Source: Adineta ricciae (Eukaryota > Rotifera > Eurotatoria > Adinetida > Adinetidae). Taken from it: 64,000 bases of DNA. This document shows, piece by piece, positions 1-10,372 of the stretch (the first letter of the stretch is position 1; every line of letters begins with the position of its first letter). The stretch is from positions 186,001-250,000 of the forward strand of contig CAJNOJ010000049.1 of the NCBI GenBank assembly GCA_905250025.1, in the 5' to 3' direction. The notes beneath the pieces were generated by a model. That model worked only from the letters and a program-made list of their open reading frames with translations, was not told the origin of the DNA and searched no databases. The position numbers were made by a program, and so were the translations under genes.

Positions 1-303
1 TTACTCTTGAATACAAATAAAGCAAAGCGTTAATTATAAGGCTAGATGTTTCAGATTATCAAGTATAACATGCAATTACGTACCGTTGATTTGCTCAAGT
101 GTAAAAAGATAATGTTCACTTGAGGAGTGACGTGCACTAATCTAAAGTTTGCCATTTACACACTAGATTTGTTTTGGTTGTTCAGTTTTGCGCATATTTA
201 ATGTCCTGATTATCTAAAAATATGAGTAGCACGAAAGGGAAAGTGTAGCAGATAAGTATACTATAGAAGGCATTCATTAAGAAGACGTCACATTAGAAAT
301 CAA
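1..303. other. upstream sequence of first GPCR gene
   Basis: AT-rich sequence with no supported gene. It presumably holds the 5'UTR and promoter of the GPCR gene that starts at 304. No clear TATA box or other motif could be assigned. Confidence 0.4.
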
Positions 304-1348
304 ATGGCTACAGGATTCAGCCCACTGCTGGGTCTTGCTGGAAAACAGTTTATTATCTATGCGGGTTCAGCGACATTTATTGCTGGTCTTATCGGTGGAC
401 TTGTGGACGTAGTTGTGTTTCTCAGTTTGAAAACATTCAGACTCAGTCCATGTGGATTCTACTTACTTATAATGTCAATCGCCAACGTCGGCCAAATGAT
501 TACCGGTCTGCTTAGTCGAATTCTAAGTACAGGATTCGACATCGATTGGTCATTAACATCATTATTCTACTGCAAGGTTCGATTATATTGTTACCAGGTA
601 TGCTCATTATTATCTATGAGTTGCATCTGTTTGGCCAGTATTGATCAATATGTTTCGACATGTTCTCGTCCACAGTGGCAGAGATGGTCGAATATCAAAG
701 TAGCTCATCGTTTGTGTGTAATATGTACCCTGATCTGTATTGTTCATAATATTCCGTATATAATCTATTACAATCACGTTGTCTCACGATCAACGGGAAA
801 AGTTAGTTGTACACTAACAAATACCATTTTCGATCAGTATGCGGCTTACAGCACTGGTGTCATTCTTGGAAAAGTATTACCTATCTTCACAACCTTCTCA
901 TTTGGATTTTTATCATACCGAAATGTGCAACAAATCGCTTATCGAACTATACCGATGGTTCGTCGTGAACTGGACAAGCAGCTGACTATGATGGTGTTGG
1001 TGCAAATAGCTTTTGGGATTTTTACTATCATACCATATACAATAGTCTATCTTCTGCTACGAATAGTATCACTTAATCAAGATCCAGTCATCGCTACCCG
1101 TTTACAATTAGCAGCTTCTATAACAACGGTGTTCCTGTATGTGTATTTTGCAGTAAATGTCAAAATATTTGACTAGTTCTAAGAAAGAGTACTAATGATT
1201 TTTCTGTCTTTAGAGCCCATGTTACATATTCTTCTGTGCGTCAAATAGGTTTCGCCGGCAACTGGTGTACGTACTCTTTCAAGTTTGGCTAAAAAAATGC
1301 CGACAGAAAGGAATACTTTCGAATCAAGTGACACCAGAATCATCATAA
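304..1348 (+). CDS. Rhodopsin-like (class A) GPCR, tandem copy 1
   Basis: Seven-transmembrane receptor, presumably at the plasma membrane; ligand unknown. Exon 1 is 304-1152 (283 codons). A 61-nt GT-AG intron covers 1153-1213. Exon 2 is 1214-1348, giving 327 aa. The intron is supported because exon 2 restores the end of TM7 and the cytoplasmic tail (SPCYIFF, then FRRQLVYVLFQ), and the tandem copy at 4037 is split at the same codon. TM3 ends in IDQY where class A receptors usually have DRY. The usual TM1 Asn (GN motif) is Asp here (GGLVDVVVF), whereas the neighbour keeps Asn. There is a Cys before TM3 (FYCKVRL) and one in ECL2 (VSCTL) for the usual disulfide. Without splicing the ORF would stop at 1174-1176. 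Receptors of this sort are abundant in bdelloids (from memory). Confidence 0.88.
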
Positions 1349-2487
1349 AACATTATCTTGTTGTTGCAACTGAAAGAAAGTATCTCTCCATCCGCACGAA
1401 AAGAAAAACTATCGGATTTGGCAGTATTTTTTCAATTATATTGTAAAATGTATCAAATCAGTGCGTTCCTCCAGGCGTCGGTAGGAAAATGTTTGTTTGA
1501 TCCCAGCCCGAAAAGATGACGATCATTTATTCGCGGATATTGTTTATAAGGTCACAAGGTTTATCTTATAGATTAAGTAATTTCTTTTAGTTTGCCTCAA
1601 CCCTACGAAAAACACACGATGTGTTAAAATCTAATATATTGTAATTATAGCTGCTACATCATCCACAATGAATTTCCGGATTTTCTGGGCCCGCCTAACT
1701 GCACTGCTGATAATTAACATATAACTGTAATAAAAGGGAAAAGATGCTTTGACGCAGCTCGATATGATGAAGTTTGTGTAACGAGAAAAACAGTCCGGTG
1801 ACATGCTGATGTCAGCAAAGGCGTTCATTTCCGACGCAAATAAAGACTGATCTTCAGCTTTGCTGCATTTGAAATACGCAGGCAATCAATCGTTGATGTC
1901 CTCAGTCTTACCTCTGAAGATATTTCTAGGCGAAGAGAAACAACTATGTAGATATTATCACTCTCAGCATATTCATTAGCAACATTATTATGAAATCAAT
2001 TTCAATTTGACATAGTTGAACGTTTAACAATCATGACTTATTCGATTGTACACACGTTTGAAAGCGATGATGTGGCATTTATGAACTTGCTTAGAGTGAA
2101 CAAGTTGATCTAGAAAATGAACCTGTACCGAATCATCTGTCCTCATTGTTCAATCATTTATTGGCTTTTATTTCATTATTGAAAACAAAGAACGTGAGAT
2201 AAGACGAAACAAATGTTCAAGAACAATAGATAGGAGTGTCTACGAAAACGAACATAATTAGTATCCTTCTTTCTTCCGACAAACATTTCGCACATGTTTA
2301 TCGAATGCGTGATGATAAATGATGGTCTTCTGTGCATGTAAAATAGTGTTGACAATCGGCTCACCTGTATTCCTTTCTCTCTTTCTCTCAATCAGTCAAA
2401 CGCACACATTCATTCATTTGAGAAATTCTGTTCGATCTATGTGTCATTTCACCGAACGGTGATGCTTTGATCTCAAAATGACGTAAC
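1349..2487. other. intergenic region, no supported gene
   Basis: AT-rich spacer between the GPCR copy and the small secreted ORF. The ORFs on the minus strand at 1631-1885 and 2176-2391 have no recognisable domain and look like chance ORFs. No repeat structure was seen. Confidence 0.4.
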
Positions 2488-2979
2488 ATGTTGTTACTAA
2501 TCACGGTTTTTCTTCATTTTATCAAATACGCATCGACACTAACCGAGTGTCAATCAAGAGCTTCAATTTGGACGTATTATCCTTGTTCGTTTATTGTTTC
2601 GTCGACGTCTTCGTGTACACAAGCATCAGTTAGTTTAGCAATAAATGAATGTTTAAATCAGAACTTGACATTTTTCTGGCATTTTCCATTTGGCAATCTG
2701 ACAATCACATTGGAATCAGAGAACAATCAAGCCTTTTTCTTGCGTTTATCCAAAATACCCTTGCCAAAGCGAAAATTAATAAAAAATATTTATTATGTCA
2801 ACACGTACAAGACCAATAGTGAAAGACCAATCTTGAACAATGATCAAACAGAAGATGTTATCATTCCTTCCAATCGTTATTACCAATCGTCGATCAAATT
2901 CGAGACAGTCAATGAAATCATTTTCGATTATGGAACATTTATACAAATGACGGTTTGGATGAATGGTGATACAAATTGA
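2488..2979 (+). CDS. small secreted protein, function unknown
   Basis: Single-exon ORF of 163 aa. Residues 1-18 or so (MLLLITVFLHFIKYAST) look like a signal peptide. The mature part has four Cys residues in its first 60 aa (TECQ, YPCS, SCTQ, NECL), enough for two disulfides, then a Ser/Asn-rich part with possible N-glycosylation sites (NLT). I recognise no family. It lies between two tandem GPCR copies, so it may have been caught between them during duplication. Support is the signal peptide, the cysteine pattern and a length above the local ORF background. There is no intron to confirm it, and a chance ORF remains possible. Confidence 0.5.
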   Translation: MLLLITVFLHFIKYASTLTECQSRASIWTYYPCSFIVSSTSSCTQASVSLAINECLNQNLTFFWHFPFGNLTITLESENNQAFFLRLSKIPLPKRKLIKNIYYVNTYKTNSERPILNNDQTEDVIIPSNRYYQSSIKFETVNEIIFDYGTFIQMTVWMNGDTN

Positions 2980-4036
2980 TCTGCACCAAACTTTCACTTG
3001 CCTTTTTCTCTTGCATAAGAACAGTATAGAAGAAAAACGAACGTTTCCTTGCGATGTTTTCTGTTAATCACATTCAGAGTGTTACAATCGTATCATTTGA
3101 CCGATGATGTCACTCACTGATTGCAAGTATTGACAAAACAAAAGTAGATACACACTTGTAAAGTTACCCTAGGTGTTACATGTCATGTTTGTGCCAAGAA
3201 ATCAATAAACTGGAAAATGAAGATAAACATAAGGACTACAAGAGTACGTGCGATATGCAATCGTATTTGATTTGTTTTATTCATTCATATGAAGATAATC
3301 TTTCATGAATAATTGCTGAATATTATTTTCACACTATTTTGAAGTATGTCACCAATATTACAGTCAATGCACTGTGCATATCAATAATTTTATGCATGAT
3401 TTCAAATGATAATATTTTAGTCTCTTTAGGACATATGTTGTCAGAGGGCACCCAGCTCGCTGCTCATGATTAAAAAATACTAATATCTTCTAAAATGTCA
3501 TTTATTAATGCCTTAAAAGCGAGAAAGAAAAACAGATAATCTATAGAAAGTATTTAATAACAAAAAATGTGCCCGGTTATATCATCGAGAAAAATTAGAC
3601 CAATGTGAGTCCATGAAAGCATTCATCAGCGATATTCTGTTGATAGAATATCAGTTACTTGCGGATACTCTACACGAACATATTCGAATCACTATGTATT
3701 TGTAACGTCTGCTTTATCTTCATCATTGACTTCATTGTCAATTTCTCCTCATTATGTGAGCGACAGTAATCCCATTTTGATCTCATTTAAGACGTGTTTT
3801 ATAATTTAAAGTGTTCTTCTTCATAAGAAACGTAATAGGTTCCATTGAGTTAGTGCGTAAAAGATCACTTCCATTATTAACACTCGAATATCTTATTATG
3901 AATTATCCAGTGACAGCGAATATTTGAATTTGGTGACCTTAGTAATGAGTACTTCCGTCGTACTAGAAAACGATATATTTTTCTCGCTTACCGAATACAA
4001 ATTTCTATTCTAGAAACGATTAATATAGAAAGTCAA
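2980..4036. other. intergenic region, no supported gene
   Basis: About 1 kb of AT-rich sequence upstream of the second GPCR copy. No ORF with a recognisable domain, no tRNA-like cloverleaf and no transposon terminus was seen. It should contain the promoter and 5'UTR of the gene at 4037. Confidence 0.4.
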
Positions 4037-5082
4037 ATGTCGTCTGAACTAACGACATTACTAGCTCTTATTGGAACAAAAACTGTGATTTATGTCGGAT
4101 CGATTACTTTTGTTATTGGTATTATTGGTGGACTTCTCAATATAATTGTTTTCCTGAGTTTGAAAACATTCAGACTTAGTCCATGTGGTTTCTATTTACT
4201 TATAATGTCAATCGCCAATATAGGTGAGATGATTTCAGGCTTACTGAGTCGAATTTTAAATGCAGCATTCGACATCGATTGGTCATTAACATCATTATTC
4301 TACTGCAAGGTTCGATTATACTCTTATCAGGTCTGTGCGCTGACATCATTGACTTGTATTTGTCTGGCAAGTATTGATCAATATGTTTCGACATGTTCTC
4401 GTCCACAATGGCAGAGATGGTCAAATATCAAAGTAGCTCATCGTTTGTGTGGCATATTCACCCTGATTTGGATCGGTCAAAATATTCCCGCTATAATTTA
4501 CTACGATCATGTTGTCTCACGATCAACGGGAAGAGTTAGTTGCACACTTACGAACTCGGTATACCATCAATTTACAGTGTATGTTGTTACTATCATTCTC
4601 GGAAGAGTGCTACCGATAACTATCACTGTTATATTCGGATTTTTGTCATACCGAAATGTGCAACGAATCGCTTATCGAAGTATGCCGATGGTTCGTCGTG
4701 AATTGGACAAGCAGTTGACTAAGATGGTGCTGGTGCAAATAGCTTTCGGGTTTTTCACTCTTACGCCATATATGATCGTTTATCTTCTACTACAAATACC
4801 ATCGCTTAGTCCAGATCCAGTCTACTCTGCATCTCTACAGCTCGCACTTTCTTTAACAACAGTGGTGTTGTATATATATTTTGCGGTAGGAATCAAACGA
4901 TAAGGAGTCTTCGTGAAAACGACAGATGTATTGTTTCTTTTCAGAGTCCATTCGGCATATTTTTATGCTCGTCGAGTAGATTCCGTCGGCAACTGGTCTA
5001 CGTACTGTTTCAGATATATTTCAAAAACTTACGAGAACGAGGGGGACACGTAATGAATCAGATAACCCCAGAAGTGCAGTGA
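4037..5082 (+). CDS. Rhodopsin-like (class A) GPCR, tandem copy 2
   Basis: Paralogue of the GPCR at 304. Exon 1 is 4037-4885 (283 codons, the same length as in copy 1), intron 4886-4944 (59 nt), exon 2 4945-5082, giving 328 aa. It keeps Asn in TM1 (GGLLNIIVF), has IDQY at the end of TM3, and a C-tail starting SPFGIFLCSS then FRRQLVYVLFQ. Protein similarity to copy 1 is high along the whole length. Some stretches are nearly identical in DNA, including synonymous positions: 54 nt around 4268-4321 match the copy 1 segment near 535-588 exactly. Other parts, such as the N-terminus and TM4-TM5, have diverged. A polyadenylation-like AATAAA follows the stop codon closely. Ligand unknown. Confidence 0.9.
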
Positions 5083-5314
5083 ATATTTAAATAAAACTTT
5101 TTATCTGTAATAAACGCGTAGAATAAGTCCAGTGTGCCTCTTCTGTGATTTACATGTAAAATGATTTTCGAAACCGAAAAGATCGATATCTGTTGTTGTA
5201 AAATTCCATACGCGGATTGTTTTAACCAATTGTCTATTTGCCGGGAAAACCTCTACATCTAATCTATTTCAAATAAATTTCATATTTCACTTGAAGCTAC
5301 TAAGACGTAATAAA

Positions 5315-6401
5315 ATGACACACGTACAAGAGAATTCGGAGCGCAGTGACTTCTATTGGCAATCCTATTCGTCTCCAATTCCATTAATGTCTGTATCTGT
5401 TCCACCAACAGCGTTCTCTTCTCGATTACCTTCATCTTGTCAAACATCCGTGAGTGAACCGATATGTTCATCTCCAACCGCCCCGACTTCTATAATCACC
5501 GATGATATTTCATTAACATCGACAGTTCTTCATCAAATTGACATTTCGAAATATTATTTTGCTCATGTCATCAAAGTGCCACATGGCACGAATCTTCTTG
5601 CATCGAATAATCAAACGACTACATTATGTGTGAATTCTGTCGACAATATTATTCATCTTATAACACCAACTGGTTATAATATTCGGTCATTGCGATGGCC
5701 GGACCCTAGGGAGAAAGTTGAGCATTTATTTTGGTATGAAGTTATCGAAAATTTGTCTTTCTGTGTTCACTGAAGTTTCTTTTAGGTGCGACATAACACA
5801 ATCCTATCTCGTAGCGACTTCGAAAAGTCTCTGTACCCTTCAGTATAATACAAATCAGTCGCTTCGAATAGAAAAATCTCTGGACTTACCTTCAAAGCCT
5901 TTCTCAACAAGTAATCTCATCGCTTGCAATTCCTACCGTCTCTATATTTATAACCAATCAATTGACATCTATACACTCCAATTGAACCATTTACACACGA
6001 AACAACTACCGAAAGAATTGACACAACATGAAATGAAGGCACTGACTTGCTCGGACTCGTATCTAATCTTTCATTATGAACATCTAACAAACAAATTCGC
6101 TGTGCTGGATTCAACAACACTGACAATCAAATATCAATTTGAGTTATCATATCGAGACATTTCGAGTTTGCACTGCCTCGATGAAAACACTTTAACATTC
6201 ATCGGCGTTCGCAAAGACGGAGAAAACCGTGTGGTTTTGTATCAATTCAGCGACGATGAAGAATGTGAAGCTCAGCCAATGGTTATGGAAAAAAGTATTA
6301 ATGAGGAGTATCAAACTGTTCAATTACTTCCGAATTGTCATGACTTAATTATTCTCAATGTCGATTCGTCTCGTGTACAATATTTGAAATACCGTTCTTA
6401 G
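5315..6401 (+). CDS. protein of unknown function, possible beta-propeller
   Basis: Two exons: 5315-5733 and 5786-6401, with a 52-nt GT-AG intron at 5734-5785 that joins two ORFs in phase through a TGG codon; 344 aa. The first ATG in frame is at 5315; upstream codons are only TTG. Residues 1-70 are Ser/Thr/Pro-rich and probably disordered. The rest has short, repeating strand-like hydrophobic segments (for example YLVATSKSLCTLQY and LTFIGVRKDGENRVVLYQF), as seen in WD40/YVTN-type propellers, but no WD signature. There is no signal peptide or membrane segment. It converges on the phosphatase-family gene at 6614, with 212 nt between the stops. The fold is a guess. Confidence 0.7.
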
Positions 6402-6613
6402 TCTGTTTGCTTGTTCGTTATTTATCTGAAAGAAACGCTTGTAAAAAGTTTTTTCTAGTTTACTTTAGTCGATAAATCTTTTATGAAAATGAGTCTGCAC
6501 ATGTCTCGATTGCTTAATGATGAAATCGTATGGTTGCTGAACGCTAAGACAAATCATTTTTAGATGTAACACTATGAATGTCCTTCAGAAAAATCGATTA
6601 GAAGCAGTTCGTC

Positions 6614-7417
6614 TTATGACCGAAAGCCAACTTCATAGATACACATAACTGGACAATGATCAGATACGGAATATCCACCTGTACAAATTAGATTTCGAAG
6701 CACATTAGCTAAGATTGGACGTGCATATTTGTTCTGCATGATCCAATCTAAAGTACTATCGGCGAGAGCATCTTCACCTGCAATGCTTGGACGCTGTGGT
6801 TGAGTTGGAATAGCAGGTAGTCGCAAGGCATAGAAACAATCATTAAAACCAGCTTCACGTAAAATACGTCTTGGATGAAAGTTTTCATTTAAATCTCCCA
6901 TAAATAAGACAGCTAAATAAGGATCATTGAACTTCAATTGCAGATCCTTCAGAGCAGCCACTGTACGTCGAGCTTGTTGTTTACGCAGATTCACATCAGC
7001 TGTACACTCCTGTGCATGTCCTTCCCATGTGTAATGTGCAGTCGAAACGAGAATTTGTTGAGTTGTATCAGCTTCAGATGTCTTCAGCTTCAGCAAGACC
7101 CAAAATAATCGTCGTAGTGGTTCCATCATTCCGATATCAATCGCTCCGTATTCAGCCATTTCGAATAGATTCGAATTCCAGTAAATATTTCCTTCGGTTT
7201 GCCAACCAGCAAAACTATCTTTTACATACGTATGAGAAGGTAATGCTTGAAGGATAGTTTCTTGAAGTAATGGATGTAATTCTTGTACGCATAGAATATC
7301 AGGAGTAAAAGTTGTTAGACATTCAAGAATTGGCACTTGACGATCTGGCCAGTTGCCTGGATAACCATCGACTTTCCACATATTGAAAGTCATTACAGAG
7401 ATACGTTGCACATTCAT
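6614..7417 (-). CDS. endonuclease/exonuclease/phosphatase (EEP) family protein
   Basis: Intact 267-aa single-exon ORF covering the EEP domain from end to end. Visible motifs in order: TFNMW (metal-binding Asn, residue about 12), DILCVQE (catalytic Glu, about 46), STAHYTWEG (His), FMGDLNEN (Asp and Asn), STLDWI and a C-terminal YSVSDHCPV (catalytic Asp-His). All the residues expected for Mg-dependent phosphodiester hydrolysis are present, so it is probably an active hydrolase. The substrate cannot be told: the superfamily includes DNA repair nucleases, deadenylases and phosphoinositide or sphingolipid phosphatases. No signal peptide. It is divergent from another EEP gene that starts at 7742, with 324 nt between the start codons. 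The two belong to clearly different subfamilies. Confidence 0.85.
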   Translation of the reverse strand: MNVQRISVMTFNMWKVDGYPGNWPDRQVPILECLTTFTPDILCVQELHPLLQETILQALPSHTYVKDSFAGWQTEGNIYWNSNLFEMAEYGAIDIGMMEPLRRLFWVLLKLKTSEADTTQQILVSTAHYTWEGHAQECTADVNLRKQQARRTVAALKDLQLKFNDPYLAVLFMGDLNENFHPRRILREAGFNDCFYALRLPAIPTQPQRPSIAGEDALADSTLDWIMQNKYARPILANVLRNLICTGGYSVSDHCPVMCIYEVGFRS

Positions 7418-7741
7418 CGCTGCGTATCGATAATGTTAAAATCGATTGTGCCTTTCGCGTATATATTAAAGAGAACGAAAACAGAAAAACATCGATTGAT
7501 AGAAACACACGTGGCTCTCGATAGCCGTCGAATATGACAGCTTACGTATTTCCCATTGACAAAAATGCTTCGAACAGCAATCTACATATGTCTTTGGCGG
7601 ACTGAGCTTCTACGCCCTCTATTGTAGATCTTCCATCCAATAAAGACAGGCAAATTTCTTCGAATTGACATGTATATAATCAATCAGAATCTAAATTTTC
7701 TGTTCCTATTTTTGTCATATCGTTACCTGTGATTATACTCA
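7418..7741. promoter_or_regulatory. divergent promoter region between two EEP genes
   Basis: 324 nt separate the start codons of two divergently transcribed genes, so this interval should hold both promoters and 5'UTRs. It contains the sequence CGCCCTCTATTGTAG near 7610. No TATA box can be assigned with confidence. Confidence 0.4.
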
Positions 7742-8950
7742 ATGAACTTTACATCAATCTGTGCAACAATCCTTGCACGCAGCTTGAAACCTATTTCTCT
7801 TCGATACAAATCTCACATGTCGCAAAAAATTATTCGTATTCCAAATTCTACTAATTCTCTCACTCCACTGTCGACATTTACAATTCTGACATACAACTGT
7901 CTTGCCTCAAATCTGGCTGAACCACAATATTTTCCACATACAAATCCAGCTCATCTAGATTCCTCCTATCGATCAAAACTATTCGAACGTGAATTCCAAT
8001 CCTTCAATGCCGATCTCATTTGTTTACAAGAAATGCACCGAGATGACTTCCACAATTGGCTTAGTCCATTTCTTGCTCGCTTAGGTTATAGCGAAGGTGT
8101 GTTTGCTGAACGTGGTGGTACGAAGGCGAAAGACGGTGTCGTCTTATTTTTCAAACGAGATAAATTCAAACTTATCACACATCATCGACTTGGTTATTTC
8201 GATTGTGCGCAAAAGCAATTTCCAAATCAGACGGTCTTGGCAACATACAATGCTGCGCTGTTTTGTCTCCTCCAATTACGAAACATTAGCGTACGAAATC
8301 GAGAAAACACAGTCATTTTTTATTCTTTTGTCTTTACATTGTAGACGAATACATCGACCGGCCAAGAACAACACATCTGGATATGCAATACTCACCTGAA
8401 TTGGAATCATACATTACCTGCTACACAACTGTTTCAAATTCGTACTCTCTTGAACAAACTTTCTCAATTGAATCAAGAAACTCAAGACAGTCCATTTATT
8501 ATTGTCGGTGACTTTAACAGTAAACGTAATTCAGTTGTACACGATTACATTAGAAACGGTATTCTTACTGATGGTGCAGAATATTATTCGAAACTTCGCG
8601 AGACTTATCTACCATTATTCGATAACGATGCAGCTAAAACAACGGAGTATCTCAATGAGCCTCATGTGTACAAAAAAGCACTTGAAAGTGCTTATCGTGA
8701 TAAAACATTCACTATGCCATTTAGTACAAAAATAAAAGACCATTTTTGTGAAACAATTGATTACATTTACTATCAACGAAATCGTATATGTGTGTTGCAA
8801 TTATTGAATGCATTGTATAACGATGGCGAGCGAGTTTTAGATGAGGATTTTACTTTACCAAATGAGCAACATCCAAGTGATCATTTACCGCTAATGGCTG
8901 AACTTGCTTTATTTCCAAAATCAGCAGAAGACCATCTGGACAGTTCTTAG
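7742..8950 (+). CDS. Angel/CCR4-like EEP-family nuclease
   Basis: Two exons, 7742-8290 and 8345-8950, with a 54-nt intron at 8291-8344; 384 aa. The intron rejoins NIS to TNTSTGQEQH and restores the conserved NTHLNW motif. EEP motifs in order: LTYNCLA (about residue 44), LICLQEM (catalytic Glu), KDGVVLFFK, ICNTHLNW, IVGDFNS, ETIDYIYY and HPSDHLPLMAEL at the C-terminus. The spacing and the LTYNCLA and SDHLPL wording fit the CCR4/nocturnin/Angel/PDE12 group, which removes poly(A) or 2',3'-cyclic phosphates from RNA. The first 27 residues are basic and Ser-rich without acidic residues, so a mitochondrial transit peptide is possible. No N-terminal leucine-rich repeats are present, which argues against CNOT6 itself. 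Confidence 0.88.
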
Positions 8951-9155
8951 TAATGCCAACATCTTTTTATCCAAATTTTTTGTAAATGTTTTTTTTTCTC
9001 TACATCGTATAAAGCTTAATACATTGATATTGTAAACCACGTTGTTAGAAACAATCAATAGTCGGAAATCATCATTATTATTCTAGATAAGTGGTCTATT
9101 GTGTTAGATCATCACCAATCTATATCATATTGGAGCACGGAAACAGCTTATCATC

Positions 9156-10166
9156 ATGACAATTGCGCACACGGTTGATATTGATTTGTTAAAAACGATG
9201 CCACTACCAGATTGGGATGACAACACAAATAAATCTAGTCGTGGAAAACTATTAATCATAGGTGGAAGTCGACGTTTACCCGGAGCAGTTATTCTTGCTG
9301 CTCGAGCAGCTCTACGAATTGGTTGTGGAACAGTTCGTGTTGCCGTACCCGAAAGTATTGCCACAGCAATGGGTGTAGCTGTTCCCGAATTAATGATACT
9401 TCCTCTGGCAGAAACATCACACGGCACCATAGCGGCAAGTGCTGCCTCGAAGTTAATCAAAGAACAAATGAAAGTATGTTCAGCTATTGTTCTGGGACCT
9501 GGTATCGATGAAGATAAAGACACTGAGAAAGCCATACGGGAACTGCTTGAAAAGGCGTTTTTACCAACAGTTGTTGACGCACAAGTAATGGGATTTACGT
9601 ATGTAGATAGGAATGTAATTGTCGTCTTGTGATAGGCTTTGTTCGCTTACGATATCAAACAAAAACCAGCAGCTGCTCGGATTCTTACACCACATGAAGA
9701 TGAATTCAAAGCACTACGAGATGGTAAAGAAGTTGATATGACAGCACCAGAACCTGTTGCGAATGAATTTGCTCAACAATCAAATGCTATACTTGTACTC
9801 AAAGGTCAAAACACTTTCATTGCTACACCAGAAGGTTCCCTTTTCAAAAACGAAGCTGGAAGTCGCGCGTTAGGTGAGCAATACACGAGTGAAATAACGC
9901 GACTAAATATCAATTTTGTTGTAGGCACAGCAGGAAGTGGCGATACTTTAGCTGGAATCATCGGTGGACTTTTAGCACAAGGCATAGAAGCTCACATTGC
10001 TGCCATTTGGGGTGTTTACTTCCATGCTATTGCCGGTGAGATAGTCTCAAAAGAAGTTGGGGAGGACGGAGCAATGGCATCGGACTTTATCAATCGTCTT
10101 CCTGCCATCCAGCAACGTTTACGTCAAGAAACTCGCAGAAAACATAGTAAGCCAAGTCATTCTTAG
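9156..10166 (+). CDS. ATP- or ADP-dependent (S)-NAD(P)H-hydrate dehydratase, bacterial type
   Basis: Repairs hydrated NADH/NADPH by nucleotide-dependent dehydration. Three exons: 9156-9584, 9636-9873, 9925-10166; 302 aa. Intron 1 (51 nt) contains stops. Intron 2 (9874-9924, 51 nt) is a multiple of three without a stop, so an unspliced reading would add 17 residues inside the nucleotide site; its removal restores GTAGSGDTLAG. Other motifs: SRGKLLIIGGSRRLPGAV near residue 30, LGPGID near 118, LTPHEDEF, LVLKGQNT and WGVYFHAIAGE. The wording matches the short stand-alone bacterial NnrD-type protein rather than the animal NAXD type, which has a characteristic YTGAPYFA motif here absent. This suggests ancient transfer from bacteria followed by intron gain. 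No epimerase domain is fused and no transit peptide is evident. Confidence 0.9.
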
Positions 10167-10372
10167 TCATGATTTTCTACAATTTTTTGGTAATATTAAT
10201 CGAGCTTGTAGTTTTTGTTTTCAAATGTTTGTGTCAAATATATTCACGCACGAAATCCTCGACTTTGCGATAGTAAAGTCTAGTTATGTTCAAAATTTGT
10301 CCTATTTTTTTTTATTATGTGATTGTTTTTCTAGACCTAATTCGATAACATTAGAAAAGAAAATCATTCTAA

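Noticed and set aside
1631-1885. 84-codon minus-strand ORF
   Set aside because: No recognisable motif and no upstream or downstream exon that would extend it.
9125-9535. 136-codon minus-strand ORF
   Set aside because: Exactly antisense to the first exon of the dehydratase, whose family match is strong; an overlap artefact.
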